Shown here piece after piece: positions 50,743 to 57,604 of a stretch of DNA of 57,604 nt (position 1 is the stretch's first letter; each line of letters begins with the position of its first letter). A model generated the notes under the pieces. That model did no database searches. It was not told where the DNA came from and worked only from the letters and a program-made list of their open reading frames with translations. The position numbers and the translations under genes were made by a program. The stretch is from NCBI RefSeq assembly GCF_003417465.1, contig NZ_QVMV01000034.1:1-57604 (forward strand), written 5' to 3'. This DNA is from Wenzhouxiangella sp. 15190. Lineage in GTDB: Bacteria > Pseudomonadota > Gammaproteobacteria > Xanthomonadales > Wenzhouxiangellaceae.

Positions 50743-51761
50743 TGCGACCGGCTCCGGGCGAAGATGGCTTCGGGATCGAGCGCGACCTCCTCGCCTTCAC
50801 TCAGGCCCGAGAGGACCTCCAGGCGATCGCCCTGGCGCGCCCCGATGCGGACCTGCCGCAGCCTGGGCTCGCCGGAATCAGCGCGCACGAAGACCGCGCG
50901 CAGCTCGCTGCGCCTGAGCAGGCTTTCGGCCGGAATCCACAGCGTCTCGCGGCGTTCGACCGGCAGCATGACGCGTACCAGCTGGCCGGGATAGATGCCG
51001 AGGTCGCCGTTGTCGACGGCGATGCGGACAGTCACGCCGTGACCCGGCGCATCAGCGAAGGGAAAGCGGGTGATCCTGCCGCTTGTGAGTTCGCGGCCGT
51101 CGTCGAGCACGACGCGCAGACCATTTTCGTCTCCGACCCGGTCGATGTAGCGCTGTGGTACGGAAGCGATCACGCGCAGCGGGTCGAGGGCGAATCCGCT
51201 CAGAAGCGGCTGGCCCGGCCGTACGGATTCGCCGAGCTCGACGTGGCGGGCCGTGATGATGCCGCCGTAGGGAGCGGTGACGCGGGTGTAATCGAACTGC
51301 TCGCGGGCCTCCTCGATGGCGCTTTTGAATTGCGTCACACGGGCCCGGGCGGCACTCAGCGCGTTTCGGGCCTGATCCAGGTCGGATTGGGAGGCGACGC
51401 CGCGCTCGGCCAGTGGTTCGACGCGTTCGTACCGCTGGCGAGCGTCTTCCAGGCTGGCCTCGGCCTCGTCGAGGTTGGCGCGGGCCTGCTCGAGTCGGGC
51501 TCGCTGCTCGGTGTCATCGAGCCGGGCGATGAGCGCACCGGCTTCGACCACATCATCGACGTCGTAGGGTAGTTCGACGATGGTGCCGGCCGTCTGGGCC
51601 GACACGGTGCTTTCCTGGACGGCCTCGATCATGCCGTCGAGCCGCACCGATTCGACCAGGCTCGCCCGTTCCACCGGCAGCCATTCGACGGCCCCAGCGG
51701 GGGTCGACACGGCCGCGGTCCAGATCATTGCGGCGACCATGACAAGTAGACGCGCTTTCAT
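50739..51761 (-). CDS. RND periplasmic adaptor protein 2
   Basis: A 340-residue membrane fusion protein. The signal peptide ends TPAGAVEW (about residue 24). The lipoyl halves (STVSAQTAGTIVELPYDVDD; YGGIITARHVELGESV) flank an alpha hairpin (ARLEQARANLDEAEASLEDA). A beta-barrel and a short membrane-proximal end follow. ATG 51761 has GGGGA at good spacing. First gene of the second pump operon; an AT-rich candidate operator lies just upstream. Confidence 0.92.
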   Translation of the reverse strand: MKARLLVMVAAMIWTAAVSTPAGAVEWLPVERASLVESVRLDGMIEAVQESTVSAQTAGTIVELPYDVDDVVEAGALIARLDDTEQRARLEQARANLDEAEASLEDARQRYERVEPLAERGVASQSDLDQARNALSAARARVTQFKSAIEEAREQFDYTRVTAPYGGIITARHVELGESVRPGQPLLSGFALDPLRVIASVPQRYIDRVGDENGLRVVLDDGRELTSGRITRFPFADAPGHGVTVRIAVDNGDLGIYPGQLVRVMLPVERRETLWIPAESLLRRSELRAVFVRADSGEPRLRQVRIGARQGDRLEVLSGLSEGEEVALDPEAIFARSRSQ

Positions 51762-51788
51762 GCTGTTCCCCAAGATTCCAGTTCCCTG

Positions 51789-51810
51789 TATATTAGCATA
51801 ATACGATATA
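51789..51810. promoter_or_regulatory. AT-rich candidate operator/promoter of RND pump 2
   Basis: A 22-base AT-rich patch in GC-rich surroundings, containing the perfect short palindrome TATTA-GCA-TAATA (51791-51803) and outer TATAT/ATATA arms. It sits 28 bases before the adaptor start, where a repressor such as a TetR/ArsR/MarR-type protein could bind. No regulator gene is adjacent. Confidence 0.35.
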
Positions 51811-51913
51811 AAGTCACCAGCACGCGGTTCGATCAGGCCGGGACGCGCGCCGGGGCCGCTGGTCAAGCACTCAGTCACTTGAGCTTCATCCGACCCGCTC
51901 CCACATCAATTCC

Positions 51914-52255
51914 ATGATCGAAATTTACGGTATCGGAAATTGCGACAAGTGTCGCAAGACCTGCAAGTGGCTGGCGCAGTCCGGGCGAGCCTATCGCTGG
52001 CATGACCTCCGCACCGACGGCATCGACCAGGCCAGGCTTCGCAGCTGGATCGATGCAGTCGGTCTCGAAAAACTGGTCAACCGCCGTTCGACGACCTGGC
52101 GCAGCCTCGGCGAGAACGAGCGGGCGCGTGCATTGGACGTGGACGTGGCGCCCGAATTGCTGACCCGGCATCCAACGCTGATCAAGCGCCCGGTTTTACA
52201 GCTGCCTGACGCAGTATTGGTCGGCTTCGACGATTCGGTCAAGCGCGCACTGTAA
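51914..52255 (+). CDS. ArsC/Spx/YffB-family thioredoxin-fold protein
   Basis: A 113-residue protein of the ArsC-like family (YffB/Spx branch). The N-terminal redox motif is GNCDKCRKT (Cys10, Cys13), with an extra Cys17. The later HPTLIKRPVLQL with the conserved Arg-Pro is typical. YffB members have glutathione-dependent reductase activity in vitro and are usually found next to dapE. Here dapE is missing and dgt follows 10 bases later. Confidence 0.88.
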   Translation: MIEIYGIGNCDKCRKTCKWLAQSGRAYRWHDLRTDGIDQARLRSWIDAVGLEKLVNRRSTTWRSLGENERARALDVDVAPELLTRHPTLIKRPVLQLPDAVLVGFDDSVKRAL

Positions 52256-52265
52256 ACTGAACGCC

Positions 52266-53288
52266 ATGGCCGCAACCATAGGAAGACCGTCTCTGAGTGC
52301 CGTCACCCGCGAGCAGCGCGAAGCCCGCGAGGAATGGCTCTCACCGCTCGCCACCCGCTCGGCCGGGAGCCGGGGGCGTGAGCGGGAAGAAGCGCCCGAT
52401 CCCTATCGCACGGAATTCGAGCGCGATCGCGACCGGATCCTGCATTCCAAGGCGTTCCGGCGGCTCAAGCACAAGACCCAGGTCTTCATCAATCCCGAAG
52501 GCGATCATTTCGTCACCCGGATGTCCCACACCCTGCATGTGACGCAGGTGGCCCGTTCGCTGGCCACCGCCCTGGGGCTCAACGAAACCCTGACCGAAGC
52601 CATCTGCCTGGCGCATGACTGCGGCCATACGCCCTTCGGCCATACGGGCGAAGCGGCGCTGTCGGATTACATCGACGGCGGCGAGTGGCTGCATTCGGAG
52701 CAGGGGGTGCGCATTTTTCGTGTGCTCGAGCCGCGCAACCTGACCTGGGAGGTGCTCGACGGCGTTCGCGCCCATACCTGGCGGGTCAAGCCGCCGCCGC
52801 GTACGCCGGAGGGCTGGGTCTGCCGCTACGCCGACCGCATCGCCTATCTCAACCATGATTTGCAGGACGCCCTCCGTGCCGGTGTGATCGAGGCGTCCGA
52901 CATCCCGTCCGACGTCATCGAGATACTGGGCCCGCTCGAGGGCCGCAGCTGGATCAACGCGATGATCGAGGCGGTCATCGACGAATCACTCGAGCGTGGC
53001 AAGGTCGTAATGCGTGCCGACGTTCTTCAGGCCATGAAGCGTTTTCGTGAGTTCATGTTCGAGCGAGTCTATCTGCGACCGGAGGCCGTGGCGCAGAATG
53101 AACGGGCTCGCCGCGTCATTCATCAACTAGTCGATCACCTGATCGCTCACCCCGAACTCATCCCAGAAAGTTACTGCATTCAGGACGCTGACCGACTCAC
53201 GCAGGTGCTCGACTTCGTGGCCGGCATGACCGACCGCTACGCACTGAATTTGTACGACCGGTCATTCCGCCCACGCGGCCTCGTCTGA
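52266..53288 (+). CDS. dgt: dGTPase-like HD-domain triphosphohydrolase
   Basis: A 340-residue HD hydrolase related to deoxyguanosinetriphosphate triphosphohydrolase, cleaving dNTPs to nucleoside and triphosphate. The metal motif is HDCGHTPFGH, with His in RMSHTLHV and Asp in YADRIAYLNHD. It is the shorter, generic form (E. coli Dgt is about 505), so substrate range may be broader than dGTP. The N-terminal region is Arg/Glu-rich. It closely follows the yffB-like gene and is likely in the same operon. Confidence 0.88.
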   Translation: MAATIGRPSLSAVTREQREAREEWLSPLATRSAGSRGREREEAPDPYRTEFERDRDRILHSKAFRRLKHKTQVFINPEGDHFVTRMSHTLHVTQVARSLATALGLNETLTEAICLAHDCGHTPFGHTGEAALSDYIDGGEWLHSEQGVRIFRVLEPRNLTWEVLDGVRAHTWRVKPPPRTPEGWVCRYADRIAYLNHDLQDALRAGVIEASDIPSDVIEILGPLEGRSWINAMIEAVIDESLERGKVVMRADVLQAMKRFREFMFERVYLRPEAVAQNERARRVIHQLVDHLIAHPELIPESYCIQDADRLTQVLDFVAGMTDRYALNLYDRSFRPRGLV

Positions 53289-53293
53289 TTTCC

Positions 53294-53833
53294 ATGCCGT
53301 CCGTTCGGCAACGCCTGTATATCGCCTACGGATCGAACCTTCACCCACGCCGGCTCGAAGCGCGAATCGGCTCGGTGGGCCTGGTCGGAGCGGTTGAACT
53401 CCCGGGGTGGAGGCTGCGTTTCGAAAAGCGTGGCGGCGACGGCTCCTCCAAGGCCAATCTACATGCCTGTCCAGGCAGCGGTTTCGCCGCCCGGGCCGCC
53501 GTATTTGCGCTCAGTCCGGATCAAGTGAGGAAACTTGACGTGTTCGAGGGGTGCGGGCACGGTTACGAGACCGTCCCGTTCACGATCGATCTGCATGGGA
53601 AGCAGTGCCAGGCGTTCAGCTACACGGCCCCCTTGCAATGGACCACGAGGACTCTGAGGCCTTTCGACTGGTATGTCGACGTGATCGTCAGTGGTGCTTT
53701 GCACCATGGCTTTGATGAATCCTATATCCAACAAATAGCCCGGCAACCCGTGCGGGAGGACCCGGATCACGAGCGTGCTCGAAAGGAGTTGCGCGAGATG
53801 AATCTGCCGCTGCGCTCGCATTACAAAAGGTGA
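53294..53833 (+). CDS. Gamma-glutamylcyclotransferase-like (GGCT) protein
   Basis: A 179-residue protein with the GGCT fold. The substrate-loop motif is YIAYGSNLHPRRL and the expected catalytic Glu is in LDVFEGCG. Such enzymes release 5-oxoproline from gamma-glutamyl amino acids or peptides, though many bacterial members are uncharacterised. It lies 5 bases after dgt with weak ribosome-site content, so probably co-translated. The C-terminal ~30 residues are charged. Confidence 0.78.
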   Translation: MPSVRQRLYIAYGSNLHPRRLEARIGSVGLVGAVELPGWRLRFEKRGGDGSSKANLHACPGSGFAARAAVFALSPDQVRKLDVFEGCGHGYETVPFTIDLHGKQCQAFSYTAPLQWTTRTLRPFDWYVDVIVSGALHHGFDESYIQQIARQPVREDPDHERARKELREMNLPLRSHYKR

Positions 53834-53877
53834 CGCACGTCTAGGTTTTGTTTGCGTGCCCTTGCGAGCATCTGTTA

Positions 53878-53892
53878 AGATTAAATTAATCT
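53878..53892. promoter_or_regulatory. Palindrome AGATTAA-A-TTAATCT upstream of the porin gene
   Basis: A perfect 7-bp inverted repeat with one central base, all A/T-rich. It is placed about 160 bases before the porin start. It could be an operator or overlap a promoter. Confidence 0.4.
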
Positions 53893-53950
53893 CGAGCTTC
53901 TGCAGCGCGTTCGAGTCAGAACAGGGAAGGAGAATCCTTGCTCCAGCGCG

Positions 53951-53964
53951 CTTGTCTAGACAAG
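53951..53964. promoter_or_regulatory. Perfect 14-bp palindrome CTTGTCTAGACAAG, candidate GntR-superfamily operator
   Basis: The sequence matches the general form of GntR-family operators, whose core is GT...AC arms (many HutC-type sites contain GTCTAGAC). It lies 90 bases before the porin start codon, within the expected 5' region. No regulator gene is in the window. Confidence 0.5.
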
Positions 53965-54053
53965 TGCGGTCAATGCAAGCTCTCCGGATCCAATCCGGGC
54001 TCGATTGTGGCTGCAGGGGAAACTCAATTTTCCAGACATTTAGGGAGAGGAAC

Positions 54054-55442
54054 ATGCGAAAGCCATCCTGGTTGAGATTGTCTGCATTCCTGATCATGGC
54101 CTGTGTGATGTCGGCCGCCTCCGCTTCGGAAGGGCAGGACGAGGCCGATATGCTCAAGGAGCAGATCGACCGCATGCAGCAGCAGCTTCTCGAAATGCAA
54201 CAGCAGCTCGACGAGTTGCGCGCTGAACGTGAGGAAGAAGAAGAAAAGCGCAAAGAAGTGGAGTCACGCCTGGCCGAAGTCGAGGAAGGCGATGCAGACC
54301 AAGAGCAGGTCAAGGAAATCGCTGCCGAAACCTACGACGAAAAGAAGGCCACTGAAATCGATGTCGGCGGCGCCGTCCGGTTCCAGTACGTCCTGGAAGA
54401 CTATAATGACCTGTCCAAGGACAACAACGGCACCTTCGAGATGGATACCGTCCGCCTGAACTTCGACGGTACCGTTGGCGACGTGATTCTTTCCGCCGAG
54501 TGGCGCTGGTACCAGTATATGAATGTCATTCATCATGCCTGGGCCGGCTACGATTTCAGCGATTCACTGCAGGGCCAGATCGGTGTCAACCAGGTGCCCT
54601 TCGGTGTTACGCCCTACAACTCGCACAGCTTCTTCTTCAGCTCGAACTACTACCTCGGGCTTGAGGACGACTACGACTTCGGCGCCAAGCTGATTTACGA
54701 CGAAGGTCCGTTGAATGTCCAGGGCGCCTTTTACTGGAACGATGAACTCGGTAGTTCTGATAGCTACCTGGGCTTCGACGGCGGTGATTTTCCGGACTTC
54801 CTGAACGACCGCTATTCCTACGACATCGTCGGTGTGAGAGAGCCGGGTGAAGGCACGTTTGCCACCCCGTCGAATTTCGCGTTCGACAGCAATGTCGCCA
54901 ACGGACGCGTCGCGTACACACTCGGTCACGGAACGGACTATTCGACTGAGCTCGGTTTTTCCGCCCAGTACGGTGACGTCAAGGGTGGCAGTGCAGACGG
55001 CATTGGTAGCCAGTCGGCCTTTGCTGCCCATCTGGTTGGTAACTACGGCCCGTGGAACCTGCAGCTACAAGCCACTGAATACGAATACGACATGGACAAT
55101 GGTTCGGGCCGCATGGCGGTCGGCGCCTATGACTTCTTCGACACCATCGCGGCGGAAGCCACTTCGTACACCGGCAACGTGGCATACAGCCTCCCCGTCA
55201 ACTGGGGGCCGGTTTCGAACCTGACCTTCTACAATGACTACTCGCTGGTCACTGACAAGTCAGGTGGTCTCGAAGATACCTGGATGAACGTTAGCGGCGT
55301 GGCCGTGACGTCCGGTGGCCTGTATACCTACATCGATCTGATCCTGGCAGAGAATCAGCCGTTCATCGGTGGTTCCATGGATTCGACCACCGAACCTGGC
55401 ACAAACACTCGGTTCAACATCAACTTCGGATACTACTTCTAA
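54054..55442 (+). CDS. Outer-membrane porin with N-terminal coiled coil
   Basis: A 462-residue porin of the carbohydrate/phosphate-selective (OprO/P-like, DcaP-like) kind. The signal peptide ends SAASAS (about residue 25). A coiled coil covers about 28-80 (DRMQQQLLEMQQQLDELRAE), which usually trimerises in the periplasm. A 16-strand barrel follows, ending in the typical aromatic NINFGYYF with C-terminal Phe for BAM recognition. The Shine-Dalgarno is strong. It is followed by a hairpin and then the BCCT carrier, suggesting it admits the same solute. Confidence 0.88.
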   Translation: MRKPSWLRLSAFLIMACVMSAASASEGQDEADMLKEQIDRMQQQLLEMQQQLDELRAEREEEEEKRKEVESRLAEVEEGDADQEQVKEIAAETYDEKKATEIDVGGAVRFQYVLEDYNDLSKDNNGTFEMDTVRLNFDGTVGDVILSAEWRWYQYMNVIHHAWAGYDFSDSLQGQIGVNQVPFGVTPYNSHSFFFSSNYYLGLEDDYDFGAKLIYDEGPLNVQGAFYWNDELGSSDSYLGFDGGDFPDFLNDRYSYDIVGVREPGEGTFATPSNFAFDSNVANGRVAYTLGHGTDYSTELGFSAQYGDVKGGSADGIGSQSAFAAHLVGNYGPWNLQLQATEYEYDMDNGSGRMAVGAYDFFDTIAAEATSYTGNVAYSLPVNWGPVSNLTFYNDYSLVTDKSGGLEDTWMNVSGVAVTSGGLYTYIDLILAENQPFIGGSMDSTTEPGTNTRFNINFGYYF

Positions 55443-55457
55443 GTCCAGTGAACCGAC

Positions 55458-55514
55458 TCGGCCCAATGTCCGCATGCCATTGTCAACGGCGTGAGGGGCA
55501 TTGGGCCGATTTTA
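55458..55514 (+). terminator. Long-stem hairpin between porin and BCCT genes (attenuator-like)
   Basis: A perfect 11-bp stem TCGGCCCAATG (55458-55468) / CATTGGGCCGA (55499-55509) with a 30-base loop. It is followed by TTTTATTTA. It could end most transcripts after the porin and let a fraction read into the carrier gene. Confidence 0.6.
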
Positions 55515-55544
55515 TTTAGGGTTCCATCGAAGGGAGAGAAAACC

Positions 55545-57155
55545 ATGAGTGAGTTCGACGAACAGAACCAAAAACCAAAAGAAATACGGGAAATCGAACA
55601 AATCTACGACACCGACTATGAGGTCGGTCAGGACAACGTCGAAGCCATGGGGATGGATATTCACCATCCCGTGTTCGCGATCAGTTCGACGCTGATCGTA
55701 CTTTTCGTTGTACTGTCGCTGATCTTTCCGGACACCGCCAATTCGACGCTCGATTCCATGCGCGTGTGGATTGGCGAGACATTCGACTGGCTGTTCCTGA
55801 CGGCCGGCAACATCTTTGTCCTGTTCTGCCTGGCACTGATCATTCTGCCCGTCGGCAAGATTCGGCTCGGGGGACAGGATGCCAAACCCGAGTTCAGTGT
55901 TCTGTCCTGGTTCGCGATGCTATTCGCCGCCGGCATGGGCATCGGCCTGATGTTCTGGGGTGTTGCCGAGCCGGTGGGCTACTTCACCGAATGGTACGGG
56001 ACCCCGCTGAACGTCGGAGGTGGCGATGCCCAGGCGTCTCTCGGTGCCACGATGTACCACTGGGGTCTTCATCCCTGGGCGATTTATGGCGTTGTTGCAT
56101 GTTCCCTGGCATTCTTCTGCTACAACAAGGGCATGCCGCTGACCATTCGTTCGACCTTCTATCCCCTGCTGGGTGATCGGGTCTGGGGCTGGTTCGGCCA
56201 CCTCATCGACACGCTCGCCGTTCTGGCTACGCTTTTCGGCCTGGCGACTTCTCTCGGGCTGGGTGCCCAGCAGGCAGCCGGCGGCATGGCGTTCCTGTTC
56301 GGCATCGACGGTGGCCTGATGACGCAGGTCGCAATCATCATCGGGGTGACCGCCATTGCGGTGGTTTCGGTGGTCCGCGGCATCCACGGCGGCGTTCGTC
56401 TGCTCAGTAACATCAACATGTTTGTCGCCCTGGCGCTGCTGCTGTTCACCATGGTCGCCGGTGGTCTGATCGCCTTTGCCGCCAATGCGGGCACCACCAT
56501 CGTGGGTTACATCCAGTACATCCTGCCGCTTTCCAATCCGGTTGGCCGTGAGGACAGTACGTTCTATCACGCCTGGACGATCTTCTTCTGGGCCTGGTGG
56601 ATTTCCTGGTCCCCGTTCGTCGGCATGTTCATCGCCCGCGTCTCGCGTGGCCGTACGGTGCGTGAATTCATGACCGCGGTACTGATTGTGCCGGTGATCG
56701 TAACCATCGTGTGGATGAGCGCCTTCGGCGGTGGCGGCATCGACCAGGTGAAGGAAGGTGTCGGCGAACTGGCCGGCGGCATTGGCGATTCCTCGCTGGC
56801 GCTGTTCCAGATGCTCGCCGAGATGCCATTCACCTCGATCACGTCCTTCCTGGCCATCGTGCTGGTGCTGGTGTTCTTCATCACCTCCTCGGACTCCGGT
56901 TCGCTCGTGATCGACAGCATCACCGCCGGCGGCAAGCTCGACGCGCCGGTGCCCCAGCGCATCTTCTGGGCCGTCACCGAGGGCGCCGTGGCCGGCGTGC
57001 TGTTGGCTGTCGGCGGGGATGCCGCGCTCAACGCGCTGCAGGCCGGGGCCGTGAGTACGGGCCTGCCGTTCACGATCGTGCTGCTGTTCATGTGCGTCAG
57101 CCTGGGCAAGGCACTCAACCACGAGTTGACGCTGATCAAGCACGGCCACGCCTGA
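55545..57155 (+). CDS. BCCT family betaine/carnitine/choline transporter
   Basis: A 536-residue secondary carrier with 12 helices. Family signatures are GMGIGLMFWGVAEPVGYF and FFWAWWISWSPFVGMFIARV, with substrate-box Trp residues in the second. The cytoplasmic N-terminus (~40 residues) is charged. It imports trimethylammonium compounds such as glycine betaine by Na+ or H+ symport, serving osmoprotection or carbon supply. ATG 55545 follows AGGGAGAG. Short C-terminal tail, so no obvious osmosensing extension like that of BetP. Confidence 0.95.
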   Translation: MSEFDEQNQKPKEIREIEQIYDTDYEVGQDNVEAMGMDIHHPVFAISSTLIVLFVVLSLIFPDTANSTLDSMRVWIGETFDWLFLTAGNIFVLFCLALIILPVGKIRLGGQDAKPEFSVLSWFAMLFAAGMGIGLMFWGVAEPVGYFTEWYGTPLNVGGGDAQASLGATMYHWGLHPWAIYGVVACSLAFFCYNKGMPLTIRSTFYPLLGDRVWGWFGHLIDTLAVLATLFGLATSLGLGAQQAAGGMAFLFGIDGGLMTQVAIIIGVTAIAVVSVVRGIHGGVRLLSNINMFVALALLLFTMVAGGLIAFAANAGTTIVGYIQYILPLSNPVGREDSTFYHAWTIFFWAWWISWSPFVGMFIARVSRGRTVREFMTAVLIVPVIVTIVWMSAFGGGGIDQVKEGVGELAGGIGDSSLALFQMLAEMPFTSITSFLAIVLVLVFFITSSDSGSLVIDSITAGGKLDAPVPQRIFWAVTEGAVAGVLLAVGGDAALNALQAGAVSTGLPFTIVLLFMCVSLGKALNHELTLIKHGHA

Positions 57156-57203
57156 CAGGCGCTTTAACGACAACAACAAACAGAATCAATAACAACAACA
57201 AAT

Positions 57204-57239
57204 GGCCCCGCTACCGGAAGGTGCGGGGCCTTCTTTTTT
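57204..57239 (+). terminator. Rho-independent terminator after the BCCT gene
   Basis: An 8-bp stem GGCCCCGC/GCGGGGCC with an 11-base loop, then TTCTTTTTT. Confidence 0.93.
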
Positions 57240-57285
57240 CGGGGGATTGCCAAAGGGTCAGGGCAGAGCTACGATACGGGCCGGT

Positions 57286-57360
57286 GCGGGCGTCGTATAA
57301 TGGTGATTACCCGAGCTTCCCAAGCTCGTGATGAGGGTTCGATTCCCTTCGCCCGCTCCA
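57286..57360 (+). tRNA. tRNA-Gly (anticodon CCC), CCA encoded
   Basis: A cloverleaf with acceptor GCGGGCG/CGCCCGC, anticodon stem CGAGC/GCTCG around loop TTCCCAA, T loop TTCGATT and encoded CCA (57358-57360). The anticodon CCC reads GGG (Gly). Confidence 0.96.
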
Positions 57361-57604
57361 ACCGCATCTGCCTGGCGCCCGTCTGCTCCGCAGGCAGGTG
57401 GCCGATCCCTGATGCAGCCATGGATCGAAGCCTTGCCGCGGGATGCCGCGGTGCGGGCCTCGACAATTCAAAATCTGTTTCGCCCGGCTTGCTTCGCAAG
57501 CTCTTTCGGCGAGCTACTTTTTTCTTGCGCGAAAAAAGTAGCCAAAAGCGCGCTTAAAAGAAGGCGGCTGACCTGGCGGCCTTCTCGCCCCGGAGTGGCT
57601 TCAG
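57361..57604 (+). other. Gene-free end of the window after tRNA-Gly
   Basis: 244 bases. They include a CTGCCTG/CAGGCAG inverted repeat (about 57370-57398) and the palindrome at 57513-57542. No CDS with support. Confidence 0.5.
57513..57542. repeat. Palindrome GCTACTTTTTTC...GAAAAAAGTAGC with conserved tail
   Basis: A perfect 12-bp stem with the loop TTGCGC, followed by CAAAAGCGCGCTTAAAAGAA. On either strand it resembles a terminator with the T-run inside the stem. The motif AAAAAAGTAGCCAAAAG recalls intergenic repeats common in gammaproteobacterial genomes. Confidence 0.6.

Larger units (their letters stand above)
53834..54053 (+). promoter_or_regulatory. Regulatory region of the porin gene
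   Basis: 220 bases, AT-richer than usual. It holds two palindromes (annotated separately) and the strong Shine-Dalgarno GGGAGAGG before ATG 54054. The open frame crossing the region from 53856 has no protein features and is rejected. Confidence 0.55.

Noticed and set aside
49078-50994. 638-codon open frame on the plus strand
   Set aside because: Antisense shadow of RND permease 2, with biased composition (Asp/His/Gly/Arg) and no domains.
53856-54053. N-terminal extension of the porin
   Set aside because: It contains the palindromic regulatory sites and no signal peptide; a strong Shine-Dalgarno precedes ATG 54054.
55491-55544. Upstream start of the BCCT carrier at 55491
   Set aside because: It falls inside the terminator/attenuator stem; ATG 55545 has a clear Shine-Dalgarno.

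Overview
The window is a 57.6 kb stretch of a GC-rich chromosome from a Gram-negative gammaproteobacterium. Supporting signs are hflKC, the map-glnD-dapD order, Coq7, a DUF481 outer-membrane protein, two RND pumps, lipoproteins with lipoboxes, an Lpp/OprI-like lipoprotein and an IPTL-CTERM-like sorting tail. The mix (CDP-6-deoxy-glucoseen-reductase-type flavoprotein, DUF2959, DUF1415, DUF2007, TPR-sulfotransferase) suggests the Chromatiales/Xanthomonadales neighbourhood, for example Wenzhouxiangellaceae. A BCCT osmolyte carrier and several acidic tails would fit a salt-tolerant organism. Both statements about lifestyle and taxon are inference.

Layout. 1-2.8 kb: an M20 peptidase cut by the window edge, a decayed CocE/NonD hydrolase and a probable ATP-grasp remnant. 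2.8-6.1 kb: hflK-hflC, a DUF1415 gene and a stand-alone cNMP-binding protein, divergent from a GGDEF cyclase (6.4-7.4 kb). 7.5-10.8 kb: an SMP-30-like secreted protein, an SDR and an MFS carrier. 11-13.4 kb: an alanine-zipper lipoprotein facing an L,D-transpeptidase, then a ferredoxin-flavoprotein reductase. 13.5-17.6 kb: a tightly overlapping four-gene run (DUF2007, PlsC, YheT-type hydrolase, TPR plus degenerate sulfotransferase). 17.7-21.2 kb: a PhnD-C-E-E type ABC importer without any C-P lyase genes. 21.3-24.1 kb: coq7, a DUF481 barrel, a 2Fe-2S ferredoxin, rplM-rpsI. 24.3 kb: tRNA-Gln(CTG). 24.8-27.4 kb: two secreted proteins of visibly lower GC, one with a dockerin-like C-terminus and one with a cohesin-like N-terminus and an IPTM membrane-sorting tail. 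27.5-31.4 kb: a NarL-type two-component system and an M28 lipoprotein peptidase. 31.5-38.2 kb: a small acidic protein, a patatin, pncA-pncB, an AlsS-like TPP enzyme, a membrane hydroxylase and a DUF2959 lipoprotein. 38.4-42.8 kb: RND pump 1. 43.0-47.5 kb: map-glnD-dapD. 47.5-51.8 kb: RND pump 2, lying between dapD and an ArsC/YffB gene. 51.9-57.4 kb: yffB-like, dgt, a GGCT-like gene, a porin, a BCCT carrier and tRNA-Gly(CCC).

The most striking features lie between and around genes. (i) The neighbouring dockerin-like and cohesin-like pair suggests a small cell-surface assembly. (ii) The intergenic spaces hold at least two kinds of dispersed elements: a MITE-like family with GTCG(T/C)CCCGG...GGGGCGAC ends (six copies), and elements built from 7- or 8-base tandem units arranged as inverted arms (three sequence families). 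(iii) The 3' end of tRNA-Gln is repeated as a perfect 24-bp inverted copy just after its terminator. (iv) A perfect palindrome resembling GntR-superfamily operators lies upstream of the porin/BCCT pair.
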